In this document: positions 38,801 to 48,900 of the stretch, in pieces
Position numbering within the stretch: the first letter of the stretch is position 1
Layout: each line of letters starts with the position of its first letter
DNA from: Lineus longissimus
Lineage: Eukaryota; Nemertea; Pilidiophora; Heteronemertea; Lineidae
Reading direction: 5' to 3'
DNA: 60,000 nucleotides
Assembly: GCF_910592395.1 (NCBI RefSeq)
Contig: NC_088308.1
Span: 24,507,501 to 24,567,500 of the forward strand
The notes under the pieces: generated by a model
What the model was told of the DNA's origin: nothing
What the model saw: the letters and a program-made list of their open reading frames with translations, nothing else
Databases searched by the model: none
Made by a program: the position numbers and the translations under genes

Positions 38801-41800
38801 GAACCAGCACAATTGATAGTTACAGAGAACTTGTAAGGAAGGCAGTTCTTGGGTGTTTCAGAAAATGTGCAAAAACATTCCAACATTTGTTTAGGTTAGC
38901 CATAAAAAATATCCCAAGGCATGTCTTCAGCAATCCAATATATTCAAATCAGGATTCAAAGCAGCGCTCTGGGAGAGATAATGTTCATTAAACAGCATTT
39001 CAGAGGGATGTCCTGGGGATAGTTCATCCGCTCCAACACCTCGCTGAAGTGATCACACCATGTAATCAGTGTCCAGACAACCGACTCCTGCAGTGGCCAA
39101 GGAACACAAAGGTCTGACAGAATGTCTCCCCAAGCCCTTGACACGACCTTGTCAAGTTCTATGACATGAGCTGCGGCAGCCTGAGGGCCCTAATGGTCGT
39201 GAAGGGATAAGCAACCCCTGTATGCTCAATAATGGATAAGCGGGCTGCTAAGACAGATTTTGCTTGGAGCTAGGGGAATTCTTATCGCTTTTAGCAGTTA
39301 ACCCTTAAAAGCCAAGTGGTAAGGAACGGAACAAATTAAAAAGGTCAACAGGGGAAATCCCTACAGGGTAACATGATTAACAGGAGGCCTAATTAATCAG
39401 TAAAATTTGCTGCCTTCAGTTGTTGTCCAAGGTGGATGGAGTTATCATGCTCCTCTCCTCACATATTTCTGTGGGCGCTTCAAGAGGTATACCAGGTATG
39501 TAAGCCAGCTGGATCAAAATTTGGGTTGGGTTCCATATTTGGATCACAAAGCTGAGCGAATGACTTTTCTGCACTTATGTGTTTAGCAGTGCCTGTAATA
39601 CCTCAGATCCCCCAATTTACTACGAGACAACCCCTAAATCACCTTCATGCGCTGGATGTTTACCATAATCCTGGATCTCAGCGGAGTAATTAACGATATG
39701 GTACCAACACAGCGACACTGATTGATCTAAAACCTTCCTTAATGGCATTCAAATTGTTTTCACAGCTTTAACCGATGTGAGAACAGGAATGCTTTTAGCT
39801 GGATGTGAAATCGCTATCTGTTCGGATTTGTAACAGTTATTATTGATTCCATTAAAAATCGTTTTGATGTTTCCAGTGAAAAAATCTGCTATTGGCAAAT
39901 TTGAGATGGTGGGTCTTGGGTCGAGTGAGCAGATCAGATGACGTCCTCATAAACTTCAAGGATCATGGTTTTGATGTTTTCTTCTCATAATCTAATCCTG
40001 TTTCGTGTATAAGACAAATCAAATTAGACTGCTCAATTTATTGTTACTTTTGTTTTCAAAAGCAATATTTGAGCAATTGATTTGGCAGACACTATAACTG
40101 AATAATGCAGACACACCGGGGCATTCACAAATTGAAAGTAAACAAGCTTGTATTTTTAGAGGTTCTTCATTATTTTCTTGTCACAATCTGTCATTATCCT
40201 CGTCTGTGAAAGATGATAGCCTACTCTACAATCTAAGCAGCACAAGTTAAGAATAATACAGAATGTCACATGCGACAACAATTGTGCTAATTACATCGAA
40301 CGATTAGCCATATCGTGCTGAAGAAGAATAATTGATTTTCTGCCTGCCCTGTAAAGATTTGATCCAATCATGAATCACAGAACAGGACTGTCATGTAACT
40401 TCCAAAAATTACTTTCATTTGCTGTTGCTGTTTTCTAGAAAGACCATCAGGTTGGTAGGCAGAATGTCAATAAGAGAATATATAGTGCTAAGTGCCCAAC
40501 TCCCATCCCCTTTGAGAGATGGCAGTAATGAATAAAAACCTTGACAATGCAACATTATTGTATGTGCTGCAGTCATTTAAGCTAAAAGGGCAAGCTTGAC
40601 ATCAACTAATCCCTCATGACCACTGAAGTGTAGTGGTTTGAGTGCTCAACTCTTGACTGAGAGGGAGGTCATGGGCTCGAACTCCATTTGAAAACCAGTA
40701 CCTCGCCAAATTTGACAGTTGAGTAAATAGGTCTAATCTGATTTTGAGAAATATTTTTTAGAGTAAAGTGGAACAGAGGTAATCTTTCATTTATAACTTT
40801 TGTAATCTCCCACTACACGATTGTCCACTGAGGCATTTGACCAGAAGCCATACATTAGTCTGCGTTCAGAGAAATAAGACATTATCAGTCCAGCGCGGCA
40901 GTAAACAGGGGCCGATAGATCGATCATAGTGACATATGTATCAAATAAGCCTGGTCCCCACTTGGGTCAATAAATCATATGCAAGTCTCACGAAGCCATC
41001 ATCAGAGCGTATAGTTGGAATTAATACAATAAAGCAGCGCTAACTTCATCAACTAGCTTGGAGATGAGATTGTGGATAGGATGTTACGTCCTGTTGGTAA
41101 TAGTACGCTTGTGACGTTAGTTCCTAGGTGGTTTCAAACGCCAGTTGGACTATATTCAATCCACACCACAATAGTACATCTCTTAGAATACCATCACACT
41201 CACTGTCCCTGAAGGCAACAGCAAGTTATGTAACTTCATATGAATGCTCTTGATGATCATTGGAGCCATTGGAGTCAGAAGTGCTCTTATATTTATTTTT
41301 TCCTAATTGTGCCAAATAACCTGTTATCGGGCTCAGGCCAAGATAATGGTGCCCCGGTATGCCAAATAACCTATTATCAGGCTCAGGCCAAGATAAATGG
41401 TGCCCCGGTATACCAAATAACCTGTTATCGGGCTCAGGCCAAGATAAATGGTGCCCCGGTATGCCAAATAACCTATTATCAGGCTCAGGCCAAGATAAAT
41501 GGTGCCCCGGTATACCAAATAACCTGTTATCTGGCTCAGGCCAAGATGAATGGTACCTCTTGTAATCTCATGCTATGACACTAGTTCAACAATGGGGTAT
41601 CAGATTTAGACTGAGAGTGAGCAACACACTGTTTCAAAACATTCCAAATATCAGACGGAACTAAATCAACTTGTGCGCTGATTGGTATTCTGATCAGCTG
41701 TTTGATTCAGCTGATTTCATATGCATCAGTCGCGGAATTGAATTATGATTGACTGGCAACAGATGACATGATTAAAGGAGAGAAATCGCTGGCTGTCAGG

Positions 41801-44800
41801 CAATACCACCATGCTGATTTTGAGATAAAAGCAATGAACAGCGGTGGCTCCAAATATCAAAGACTAATATTCATGAAAGTATATGCTTATGGGGCTCCAT
41901 GTATGACAAAATCAAAATCACACAGGAATTTTTCAACATTTTTGATGATAGTTGCTACCATGCCGCAAATGCCAATCATTTCTTAAGGGATCTCTCTTTT
42001 CAGAGACCTTCAAAAATGAAGTGGTAGTGATGACAATATCAGAATTTGAGTTATGTTTCCAAAACCTTATCATGCTGGACATCTGACATCCAAACATTGA
42101 AATTTTATCATTTCAAGAAATCAGGGGAGTTATCTTATCCCCTATGTGTACCCTTCTTGGCACTTCCAGACTCAAGATGACCAAATCATCACTTTGCAGT
42201 CCATTGATGACCAGCACTTTACTGCCTTATGTACTAGACCACCTTTGTCAGTGACTAATGGTCTAACCATGTAAATGGATATGGTATTAGATTGGCTCGG
42301 AGTATGAACACAGAAGTTGACGCCAGCACCAGACACAATACGAAATGTCCATCTGGACATAACATGTCAACTTCAACACTTTTTGTCCCCATTTCTGTCA
42401 TGCTTCCAAATTCTATTCTAATCTCTTCCACAATTTCTCCTCTCCTCATAAAGGGTAAAGTGAGACTCTTCAGGCTGTGGGCCAACTATTTGTTACATAT
42501 TCATCCAGGTTGGTGGCCTTGGTATAACTTTAAAGGTCTCTTCTGCATTGTGCTCTCTGGATATTTCAGCATAAATGTTTGTCAAAATTGCCCAGACAAT
42601 ATTGGCAGGCTCAAACTAGCCCCTGGCACTTTACCCTGTCCCATCCTTCCTTGACCATCCTCACACTCAGAATCCAAACCACCAATTAGCAATCTTACTG
42701 TCATACCAACATACAAGTAACCTGTACATGTAATGAGTAAAGCTGTAAATGGACATGGTTATGGATTTGCTCAAAGGATCTGGCCATCAACAGAAATCGA
42801 CATGGCTGCCAGACTGCATCCGAAAACGCAAACAATCTTGGGGTTTTTCTTTTGTGTCACTGACAGCTCCCCTCCTGTATTCGAGTCAGTCAATAACTGG
42901 ACTAGAAAGTGTCTTTATCTGCAATTCCTGCTCAAAGGACAACAATTGATCGCTAAAGCTGAAATAAAGGCAATCACACCCGTCTTTAGAATAATTTGAC
43001 TGGTAGACGATGGCATTGTCTATCAGAAGCTGTGTTGAACGATATGGTATCGGATGATATATATATTTCACATCAATCTTTTTTGCCTGAAACTGGGTTT
43101 AAGAGCGAATACCTTTTGAAAAATAATGCAATTATTTTGCAGTACAATTCGTTAAAGAACATTGTACTATCTTGCTTGTCCATCAAGGTTAAAGGGAGAC
43201 TATAGGCAGGAGCTATGTTGGCCAGATTAGTTACACAAAGTCCTAAATAGGTGTCACTAGATCTCACTGTACTTCAGCCATGCTTGTGAAAAGATTGTCA
43301 CAAAGTCAAACCAGTACGAGTTTTCTACCTTTTTGCCACATCGTGATCAACAACTGAAAACCCTGCTTCTGTCTATTGGGCCCTTTAAGTCCCCTTCATG
43401 GTCAGAGTTTTGCATTATGAAGCAGATTGAAGCCGGTGGTGAATCCACCAAGCTTTGAACCCACAGCCTTCAAATTATGAGGCTGGTACTATGGCCATTT
43501 TACCACTGAGCGCCTTTAAATCATTTCCAAATGGCTTTCTTAATACATCGATGAGGGTTAACCGTACAAATATTATTGTGTGATGAATACCAATTTTGCT
43601 GGGATGAGATGGCCAAGTTTGACAAGCATATATGGTTGATCGCTAGATCCAAATGGAATTATGGCACAAGATCTCCCTGCATGATTGGACAGGCACTCTG
43701 GCGAGGATTTTGGAGAATATGACGAAGCAGGACATGTCTAAGCTGCAAGTTAATTCCAGATGATAATGGTTAATGTCATCAGATGATGTCAATGTGATAT
43801 CGTTATATTTATGGAAGAAGATTAGAGGAGAGAACCGTATATTATAGTGGCATGTATATCAAAATGGACTTTTGACTTGGTAACATTTGAGTTGGAATCC
43901 CATTCTTGAAACAAGGCCAAAGGATGCACTGTGAATGATGAGGGCAGGTCCAGTACTAGAAAGCAATGGGCAGTTGTTTTTTTCAATTAATGGTAATTTT
44001 CCTGTATTTGAATAAATCAACTTAAATTCCTGTATTTGTGGTCAACTTAAAATAATTCATTCAATCAGGGGCATGTCAGTGCCCCCCCCCCCCCATCACA
44101 AATCTAGTAACCTCGTCCCTCTTGCTATAGTTTCCTTCAGGACGAGACACTAGTGATTTAGTCTACAGGTATAGATGATTTGAATCAAGGATTTCGAGGT
44201 TCAATGAACCCTTAGCTTGAATGGTGAACACATAGCTAAGAGTGTCAAGTTCATCAGACTGTCACTACAAACGTCTTGATAATTCGTCACCCTGCTAATG
44301 GCTGTGACACGAGATTGAAATCCGATACTGCTTTAGAAATCAGATGAATTTGACACGTCTTAGGTTAATTTATTGACTGGCTGAATGAACCAGAAATTAA
44401 TTTCACAGAGTACATAATGTTGAATAATACAGTGGAACCCCAGTAATATGTCACTGATGGGACCGAGGTTGAATGGTCGTGTTACCAGGGTGGTCCTGTT
44501 AATGAAGTTAAAAATCCGGGGACAAAATGAATGATTAAGTTTTCCCATCAAAATTGTAGAATTACAAATTCTGAAAAATTTTCAAAACCAAACAATTTTT
44601 GGGGTTGATGATGTTTCTTTGTTTTGAGCAGAAAAAAAACAAGTGAAAAAAATATTTGAACTCTATATCATTTTCACAAGCAAACAGTAAGAAATTCCGC
44701 CCACCCCACTTATGATGAGGCAATTCACACAGTCATGGCAGTCTCATTTCCTTCAACATTTTTCTTATTTTTTGTCATATCTGAGCGGGATAATGGCCAT

Positions 44801-45981
44801 TAATAGCATTGCTTTAATCCGATTTACAGTTTAATCACACGCATGGTCTCAAGCAAAAATCACGATGTAATTTGCTAATGTACCATATTTTTACACACCG
44901 AGCCCTAACGACTGCTGATTCACCCGCGGTGTGATAACGGTTGGATATTTTGAATAAAAAATCATTGCAAAACTATGGTACTTTTGAGCAAATCTCTGGT
45001 GAGATTTCAAGATTGGTGCAACATGGGTTTTGAGTATCATCCCAGGTGACCTGAACATTGGACACAACATTTCCGGGCGAAACTTTCATCATTTATCGTG
45101 ATTTAACCTGCAATCAAAGTCAAACCAAGCAAATACCAGTTTGACATGCAGATGAGAGACTGTTTTGCCGCATATAGTAGTGATTATAAGGGTATGTCAC
45201 AGGAACCAAAGGTGCTTGTTTGTGTACATGTACCACTTTTGATACATACTCACATAGGAGCTAATTTTCATCTCTTCTGATCAGGTTTGTCATCAAAGTA
45301 AGACTGAAGACTTGAGCTATCGATCGACTCGCGTTTTTGTAAAACAAGAACTTTTCCAATATATCTCAAATTACCGACACAGACGGAGAATTTTTTTAGG
45401 TGGTAACTTCAAAAGCAAGGTCACTGAACCAGCCAAATTGGAACGGTATACCACTGGAAATCACGTAACATAAGCAAAACTGTCACAGCGATAGGGATGC
45501 AACCAGTGTGTCAGCTGCATGCTGCTCACATGTTGCGCTAGAGATGACTATGGGTTGTGGAAGCTTATGCGAGCAGAGGGTGTCTGAATGCCATAGACTT
45601 AGTAATGCACTTACTTGCATTGCATCATGATACGTGTCATAATGGTTATTGTTAGTGAGTGCTATTGTAATGACATTCTGGACCGAAATACAGCTGGTCC
45701 GTATCAGTGTCATGTGTTTAATTATACTTGATCAGCTTAGGACATTCAGGTAGGACTTGATTTAGTTTTAAGAGATATAGATCTAAATAAGAAATGATAT
45801 TGCCTGGATATCAATCTGAAATGAACTTACCAAGCAATGGATATCGAACCATGGCTACATCCTCCAGTGATTCATAAATAAATGCATCCTCCTCTATTCC
45901 GTGTGGACTCCACTCCGGGTTTACTTCCAGAGCAAGGTACTCCAGAGGATACAAGTCTTGGAACTTTTCTGTTTTCATCAT
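16917..45981 (-). CDS. Cyclic-nucleotide-gated cation channel subunit, CNGL/CNG-beta type (complete, 18 exons, 1008 aa)
   Basis: Coding exons in transcript order: 45981-45831, 36560-36347, 36174-36029, 24232-24053, 23677-23463, 23117-23067, 22273-22181, 21635-21571, 21067-20936, 20730-20589, 20350-20191, 19886-19705, 19498-19380, 19034-18888, 18680-18566, 18311-18087, 17888-17759 and 17476-16917. The sum is 3027 bases, with phase kept at every junction and one stop. The product is a plasma-membrane subunit that would conduct cations when cGMP or cAMP binds. It has a cytoplasmic N-terminus (1-230), S1-S6 with pore (about 233-463), a C-linker, a nucleotide-binding domain (about 560-690) and a long tail. 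The SIGKNP filter, GDYICRKGEVG and [11 protein letters not shown] blocks match the insect CNGL-like/CNGB branch rather than CNGA, as I recall those sequences. The start at 45981 has purine at -3; an upstream in-frame ATG at 46017 would add 12 residues. Confidence 0.94.
18087..19034 (-). other. CNG channel exons 14-16: end of nucleotide-binding domain and charged linker
   Basis: Exon 14 (19034-18888) completes the phosphate-binding cassette with [11 protein letters not shown] and continues into [16 protein letters not shown], the C helix of the domain. Exon 15 (18680-18566) is charged and helical. Exon 16 (18311-18087) has a strongly basic part ([14 protein letters not shown]) followed by a strongly acidic serine-rich part ([16 protein letters not shown]). 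The basic helix could be a calmodulin- or lipid-binding segment, which is inference only. Confidence 0.85.
19380..20350 (-). other. CNG channel exons 11-13: C-linker and nucleotide-binding domain core
   Basis: Exon 11 (20350-20191) starts [16 protein letters not shown] and encodes C-linker helices with [16 protein letters not shown]. Exon 12 (19886-19705) has [18 protein letters not shown], then [11 protein letters not shown]. Exon 13 (19498-19380) has [13 protein letters not shown] and ends in SVFGEIS, the start of the phosphate-binding cassette. The short cassette, without the extra SKAGN-type residues of CNGA subunits, supports the beta/CNGL assignment. Confidence 0.9.
19599..19680. repeat. 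MITE-like fragment in CNG intron 12
   Basis: CAGTAGAACCTCTCTATTAAGGACAC starts this fragment in essence; only the first half of the element is clear, with a possible right end GGTCCCTATTAGAATAGG. It abuts the donor region of the exon at 19705. Confidence 0.4.
20589..20730 (-). other. CNG channel exon 10: pore helix, selectivity filter and S6
   Basis: The exon encodes [19 protein letters not shown], then [19 protein letters not shown]. The filter reads T-S-I-G-K, with lysine (about residue 433; codon at 20681-20679) where CNGA subunits have glutamate and vertebrate CNGB subunits have glycine. This is the exon that decides ion selectivity and divalent block. The S6 segment ends LIGQ, running straight into the C-linker. 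Confidence 0.92.
20936..23677 (-). other. CNG channel exons 5-9: membrane segments S1 to S5
   Basis: Exon 5 (23677-23463) holds S1 ([20 protein letters not shown]) and S2 ([20 protein letters not shown]). Exon 6 (23117-23067) is the S2-S3 loop, with [11 protein letters not shown]. Exon 7 (22273-22181) holds S3 ([15 protein letters not shown]) and the S4 core ([10 protein letters not shown]). Exon 8 (21635-21571) has [13 protein letters not shown]. Exon 9 (21067-20936) holds S5 ([20 protein letters not shown]). The voltage-sensor-like S4 has only a few arginines, as is normal for CNG channels. Confidence 0.92.
21246..21261 (+). repeat. Poly-C run (16 C) in CNG intron 8
   Basis: A homopolymer of 16 cytosines lies between exons 8 and 9. 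A similar run of 13 C is at 44082-44094. Lengths may be unreliable because such runs are prone to sequencing error. Confidence 0.9.
24053..24232 (-). other. CNG channel exon 4: pre-S1 cytoplasmic segment
   Basis: The exon encodes [20 protein letters not shown], then a short acidic patch and [17 protein letters not shown], the conserved lead-in to S1 of CNG channels. It begins with GT completing a glycine codon with the last base of the exon at 36029, showing that the 11.8-kb intron between them is real. Confidence 0.88.
25582..25900. repeat. Diverged tandem repeat, about three units of 110-135 bp
   Basis: Units start near 25582, 25692 and 25826. Each has a GAGACA/GAGGCA/AAGGCAAGAA start, a TTTCCTT/TTTTCTT stretch, then ATAATCATCA, and later a GGTTCT...AACCA(C/A)TAGTT block. 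Divergence is high. No coding sense. Confidence 0.55.
28802..28971 (-). other. Candidate isolated coding exon with signal-peptide-like start
   Basis: The minus strand reads [20 protein letters not shown], a short basic start plus a hydrophobic core typical of a signal peptide, then a polar segment ending [12 protein letters not shown] and a good donor (AAG|GTAAGATT) in phase 1. The tail pattern (hydrophobic-x-G-D-T-V-V-T-C) faintly recalls an Ig-like strand, but I cannot place the family. No downstream partner exon was identified. It could be the first exon of a small nested gene, a gene remnant, or chance. Confidence 0.25.
31440..31575. repeat. Inverted repeat with clustered ATTGG/TTGGTTGA words
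   Basis: CTAGATCATA at 31494-31503 is matched by its exact reverse complement TATGATCTAG at 31553-31562, leaving a 49-base loop. The block holds five or more TTGGTTGA or ATTGGT words (inverted CCAAT boxes). It is intronic to the channel gene. It may be a small non-autonomous element or a protein-binding cluster. Confidence 0.45.
36029..36560 (-). other. CNG channel exons 2-3: proline/serine-rich N-terminus and pre-S1 helix
   Basis: Exon 2 (36560-36347) is rich in S, P and G ([20 protein letters not shown]) and ends SFLSGSGSL. Exon 3 (36174-36029) has [20 protein letters not shown] and [10 protein letters not shown], which resembles the LFKERTEKVKEK region that precedes S1 in vertebrate CNGB1. 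The two exons are separated by a 172-base intron. Phases fit both neighbours. Confidence 0.85.
40625..40690 (+). repeat. tRNA-derived SINE-like fragment
   Basis: TAGTGGTTTGAGTGCTCAAC resembles an RNA polymerase III A box, and GGGCTCGAACTCC (40673-40685) resembles a B box, with the usual spacing of a tRNA-like SINE head. No intact tRNA fold is claimed. Confidence 0.5.
41310..41563 (+). repeat. 51-bp tandem array, five copies, alternating types
   Basis: Copies: 41310-41359 (50 bp, one A missing), 41360-41410, 41411-41461, 41462-41512 and 41513-41563 (degenerate end). Copies 2 and 4 look identical (ACCTATTATCAGGCTC), while 1, 3 and 5 share ACCTGTTATC(G/T)GGCTC. So the array grew as a 102-bp dimer. 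There are no spacers between copies. Confidence 0.95.
43440..43514 (-). repeat. tRNA-derived SINE-like fragment
   Basis: On the minus strand an A-box-like GCGCTCAGTGGTAAAATGG is followed by a B-box-like GGGTTCAAAGC (43462-43452). It is intronic to the channel gene. Confidence 0.45.
44428..44520 (+). repeat. MITE-like fragment with TACAGTGGAACCCC end
   Basis: It begins TACAGTGGAACCCCAGTAAT and continues with GGTCGTGTTACCAGGGTGGT. The same theme appears at 52080-52226, where the outer end is TTCCACTGTA, the inverted copy of this start. Only one end is well preserved here. Confidence 0.55.
45831..45981 (-). other. CNG channel exon 1 (first coding exon)
   Basis: The exon encodes [20 protein letters not shown] and an acidic stretch to VRYPLL, ending CTTG|GTAAGTTC in phase 1, which matches exon 2. 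The ATG pair at 45981/45978 has better context than 46017. This first exon shows no known domain. Its link to exon 2 rests on phase and on the absence of a better partner. Confidence 0.65.
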
Positions 45982-48900
45982 GACAGTTTTCTTAGCCAAT
46001 AGCAATATGGACAACATAGAGAAAAGTGAACCAGGGAACTCCTGATAACTAAGAAAAACTAATAAGAAAAAATAAACTTTGAGGCTAATTCCAACATCCT
46101 GTGATTACAGATTATCCATAGTAATGTTTACAAGATCGATGTTTCATGAAATATCCATCTGAATATCGTTAAATTCCATTTTCTAATCCACGCAGTACTC
46201 CACACTTCCGATCGCGCCCGACTCATTCAAAATGAACTAGTCGGACAATCCAGTACATCACGTTATTGATTCTTCGGTGCAACTATATCAGCTGACGCCT
46301 CGCCGTAACGCTGATGTTCAGTGTTCATTATACCTCATATTATTCCGTATAACATAAGCCAAGTCGGTCTACTGGCACTGATACTGTTTACCTTAATGAG
46401 ACAGATGGGATCTGGACTTAGCTGCGACCTTACGCAAAGATAACCACAACACAAATGACTCAATAACTGTCCAATTTATCTGTATTGTTTTTTACCTGCT
46501 AAAAGGAAGCCAACTGAATAATAGATTTTCTTCAAATACAAGCAATTATCTCCAAATGGATCCAATCGATCAATACTGTACAGATGCATCTCAGAAGCTG
46601 TCTCTCACAACCAATTTTCATTCATGTGGAATTTTTGTCACATCAAATTCCATATGACCCACAATCTTTCTTGCCTTATGGAAATAACAGTCACAGAAAT
46701 AGATCACATCTCTTTCCATACGATATGATCAGAAGACGGTGATCAGAAAAAAACTCCTGACATCGACATAATCCCTTAATGTAGAATGGTTTTTCGCAAC
46801 ATTAGACAGATTTACATTACAACTGCTCTGGCAACAAAACGCATAAGGAGATCGAATATGCCCTCAGAGACATCCATTTGCTGTAAGCCGCCTACGCCAA
46901 CTCAAGCAATGAAAGAAATTAAAACGGCTAAAACTAAGAGTTACGGGAGGCTTTCCACATGCCACCACTACCACTACAGGCAATCTCTGTGTCTAACAAG
47001 ATCATCCGAGTTCTACCAAGAAAGTTAATTGAAAAGAATGGAGCACTTACTAAGGGCATCGTATTGAGAAAAGCACCAGTCATTAGCCGAAGAGATGCCC
47101 TCAAGAAATGTCCGATATATTTCTCACAATCTAATATGAATGCAAATAAATCACCTCGGGCTTGAATAAAGTGCTTTCTAAAATAGTCAATATCCAGGAA
47201 AACATTAGATTTGTTAGAGGAGCTGCCCTTTGCTGACATCTGACTTGCTATTGTAATGAGACGGAGGTAGTGGTTGTGGTGATAGAGCTTGTTGCTGGTG
47301 GTGAACATGATGTTAGTGTGTTGTTGAGTTGTACTCTTTGCTGACCCTAACTCAGACCTACAGGTTCAAGGCTTTTGGCTTTTGAAGTATACAGTGGAGC
47401 AGTGCTGTATCTTAAACAAATGATACAACAGGGTATATTACTTTGAACCAGTATACAGTACTTGAAGTTCTCTGTCAGTAAGTTCTGTCTGAAGTTCTCT
47501 GAGGGTAAATCACTCTGAGTTTCGGTTCAAGCAAACAAAACTCTTCAATCTGGCTAGATCAGCTTGCCACAGAATTAGAAGGAAATTCTATCGGGGATGT
47601 GAAGTAGTTTGCTTTCAGACAGATACATCTCAGCACTCTAGATCAGACTCGCTGGCTGTAGTTGACAGCACTACCAACAGAGACATGTTAGATAAAAGGT
47701 TGCAATAGAATGGTCAGTCAATAGGGCTTGAGCATAAGACATATTGGTGGATTTTTTATGTCGGTGCTGATACCTCTTATAACAGACAGGCAACCAGATA
47801 AACAAGACAAGTAAGCCACAATCAGAGACATATTGCTGTATCTGTATCGCCTCACCATTCCTTAGACAACCCTCTCCTAAACATGTGACAAGATTGGCTT
47901 GTTTTTCGTTCAAACAATACTGTCTGTCAAACCAATGTCTGGCAATCATAGACTGTCAAGTGATCTCTTTTTATGTTCCATTTCTTATCTCTAAATGACA
48001 ACCCAAGGAAGAGGGGTTATTTTAATCATAGTGTGTAATAGCAAATTCCTCATATTCTGTTGCTCTTGTGAGCATTTGTAGAATGTCTCTATATAACTGA
48101 GCTACATTGTAATAGGAGATGACCCAATCCCAAGCTCCTACTCATATTTCTCACTTGGATGTGGTCTGACAGAGGCACCTGGAACAACAGTCTCTGTTTT
48201 CAAGTTCATTTACCCTCTCCAAGCAGACTGAAGGATATTCTCTCTGCCAACATAGATTTCTTTTACACTATGAGGTCCTGGGTGTAACACAAGCACGTGG
48301 CGATATCAGAATCAACTCATCAGGTTAACATGATCAGTCCAAAATGGCAGCCTGTGTTGGCAGCAAGCAAAGGTCCTTGGGTGTAATCATTAGTGGCTTA
48401 GACTAGACTTCTTCAATGGCATATTTGAATATAAAAGTATGCGACAAGTAACTTAATGTGGTTTTAAAGCTCTTCCATATGAACTCCACTGATTCAAGTG
48501 ATACACACTTTTTGCATCCTCATCCTCCTGTGGTATGCCAAAATAGTGGATTCAGAACAAGGGTGAAAACCTTTATTCCCCAGACTATGAATGCCTGACA
48601 AAATGCCACTGTTCAAGATGTCGACATGTTACACACCAGCTTTTTAAGATGGTTGAGCACCTTGACATTTCATAATGATATATACAGCCTGGAGGAATTC
48701 TTGTACGAGGTGAGTCAACAGGATTGTGCCGCAAGGTAAAATTTCTGACATGACAGAGGTATTAGAAGGTATTAACGTTCAGGACCACCAGTTATAGCAG
48801 AAGTGTTAAGGTCTTCATTATAAAGAGTGAAGGAATACATCTCCAGGCACTCAAGTGAAGATAGCTTGAAGGTTCAATTCATCAATGATGTTTTCATCCC

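Larger units (their letters stand above)
36561..45830 (-). other. CNG channel intron 1 (about 9.3 kb)
   Basis: The intron is bounded by donor GTAAGTTC at 45830 and an acceptor ending TTTTGCAG before 36560. It holds SINE-like copies near 40625 and 43440, a 51-bp tandem array at 41310, a poly-C run and a MITE-like fragment at 44428. I find no convincing exon. The open frames at 41240-41578 are created by the 51-bp repeat, which is a multiple of three. Confidence 0.75.

Noticed and set aside
40625-40690. Functional tRNA gene
   Set aside because: A- and B-box-like words are present, but a full cloverleaf could not be folded by eye; a SINE-like remnant fits better.
41310-41563. CRISPR-like array
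   Set aside because: The 51-bp copies are directly adjacent with no unique spacers, and the genome is eukaryotic.
41240-41578. Repeat-protein gene over the 51-bp array
   Set aside because: Several frames on both strands are open merely because the unit is a multiple of three without stops. There is no leader or splice logic.
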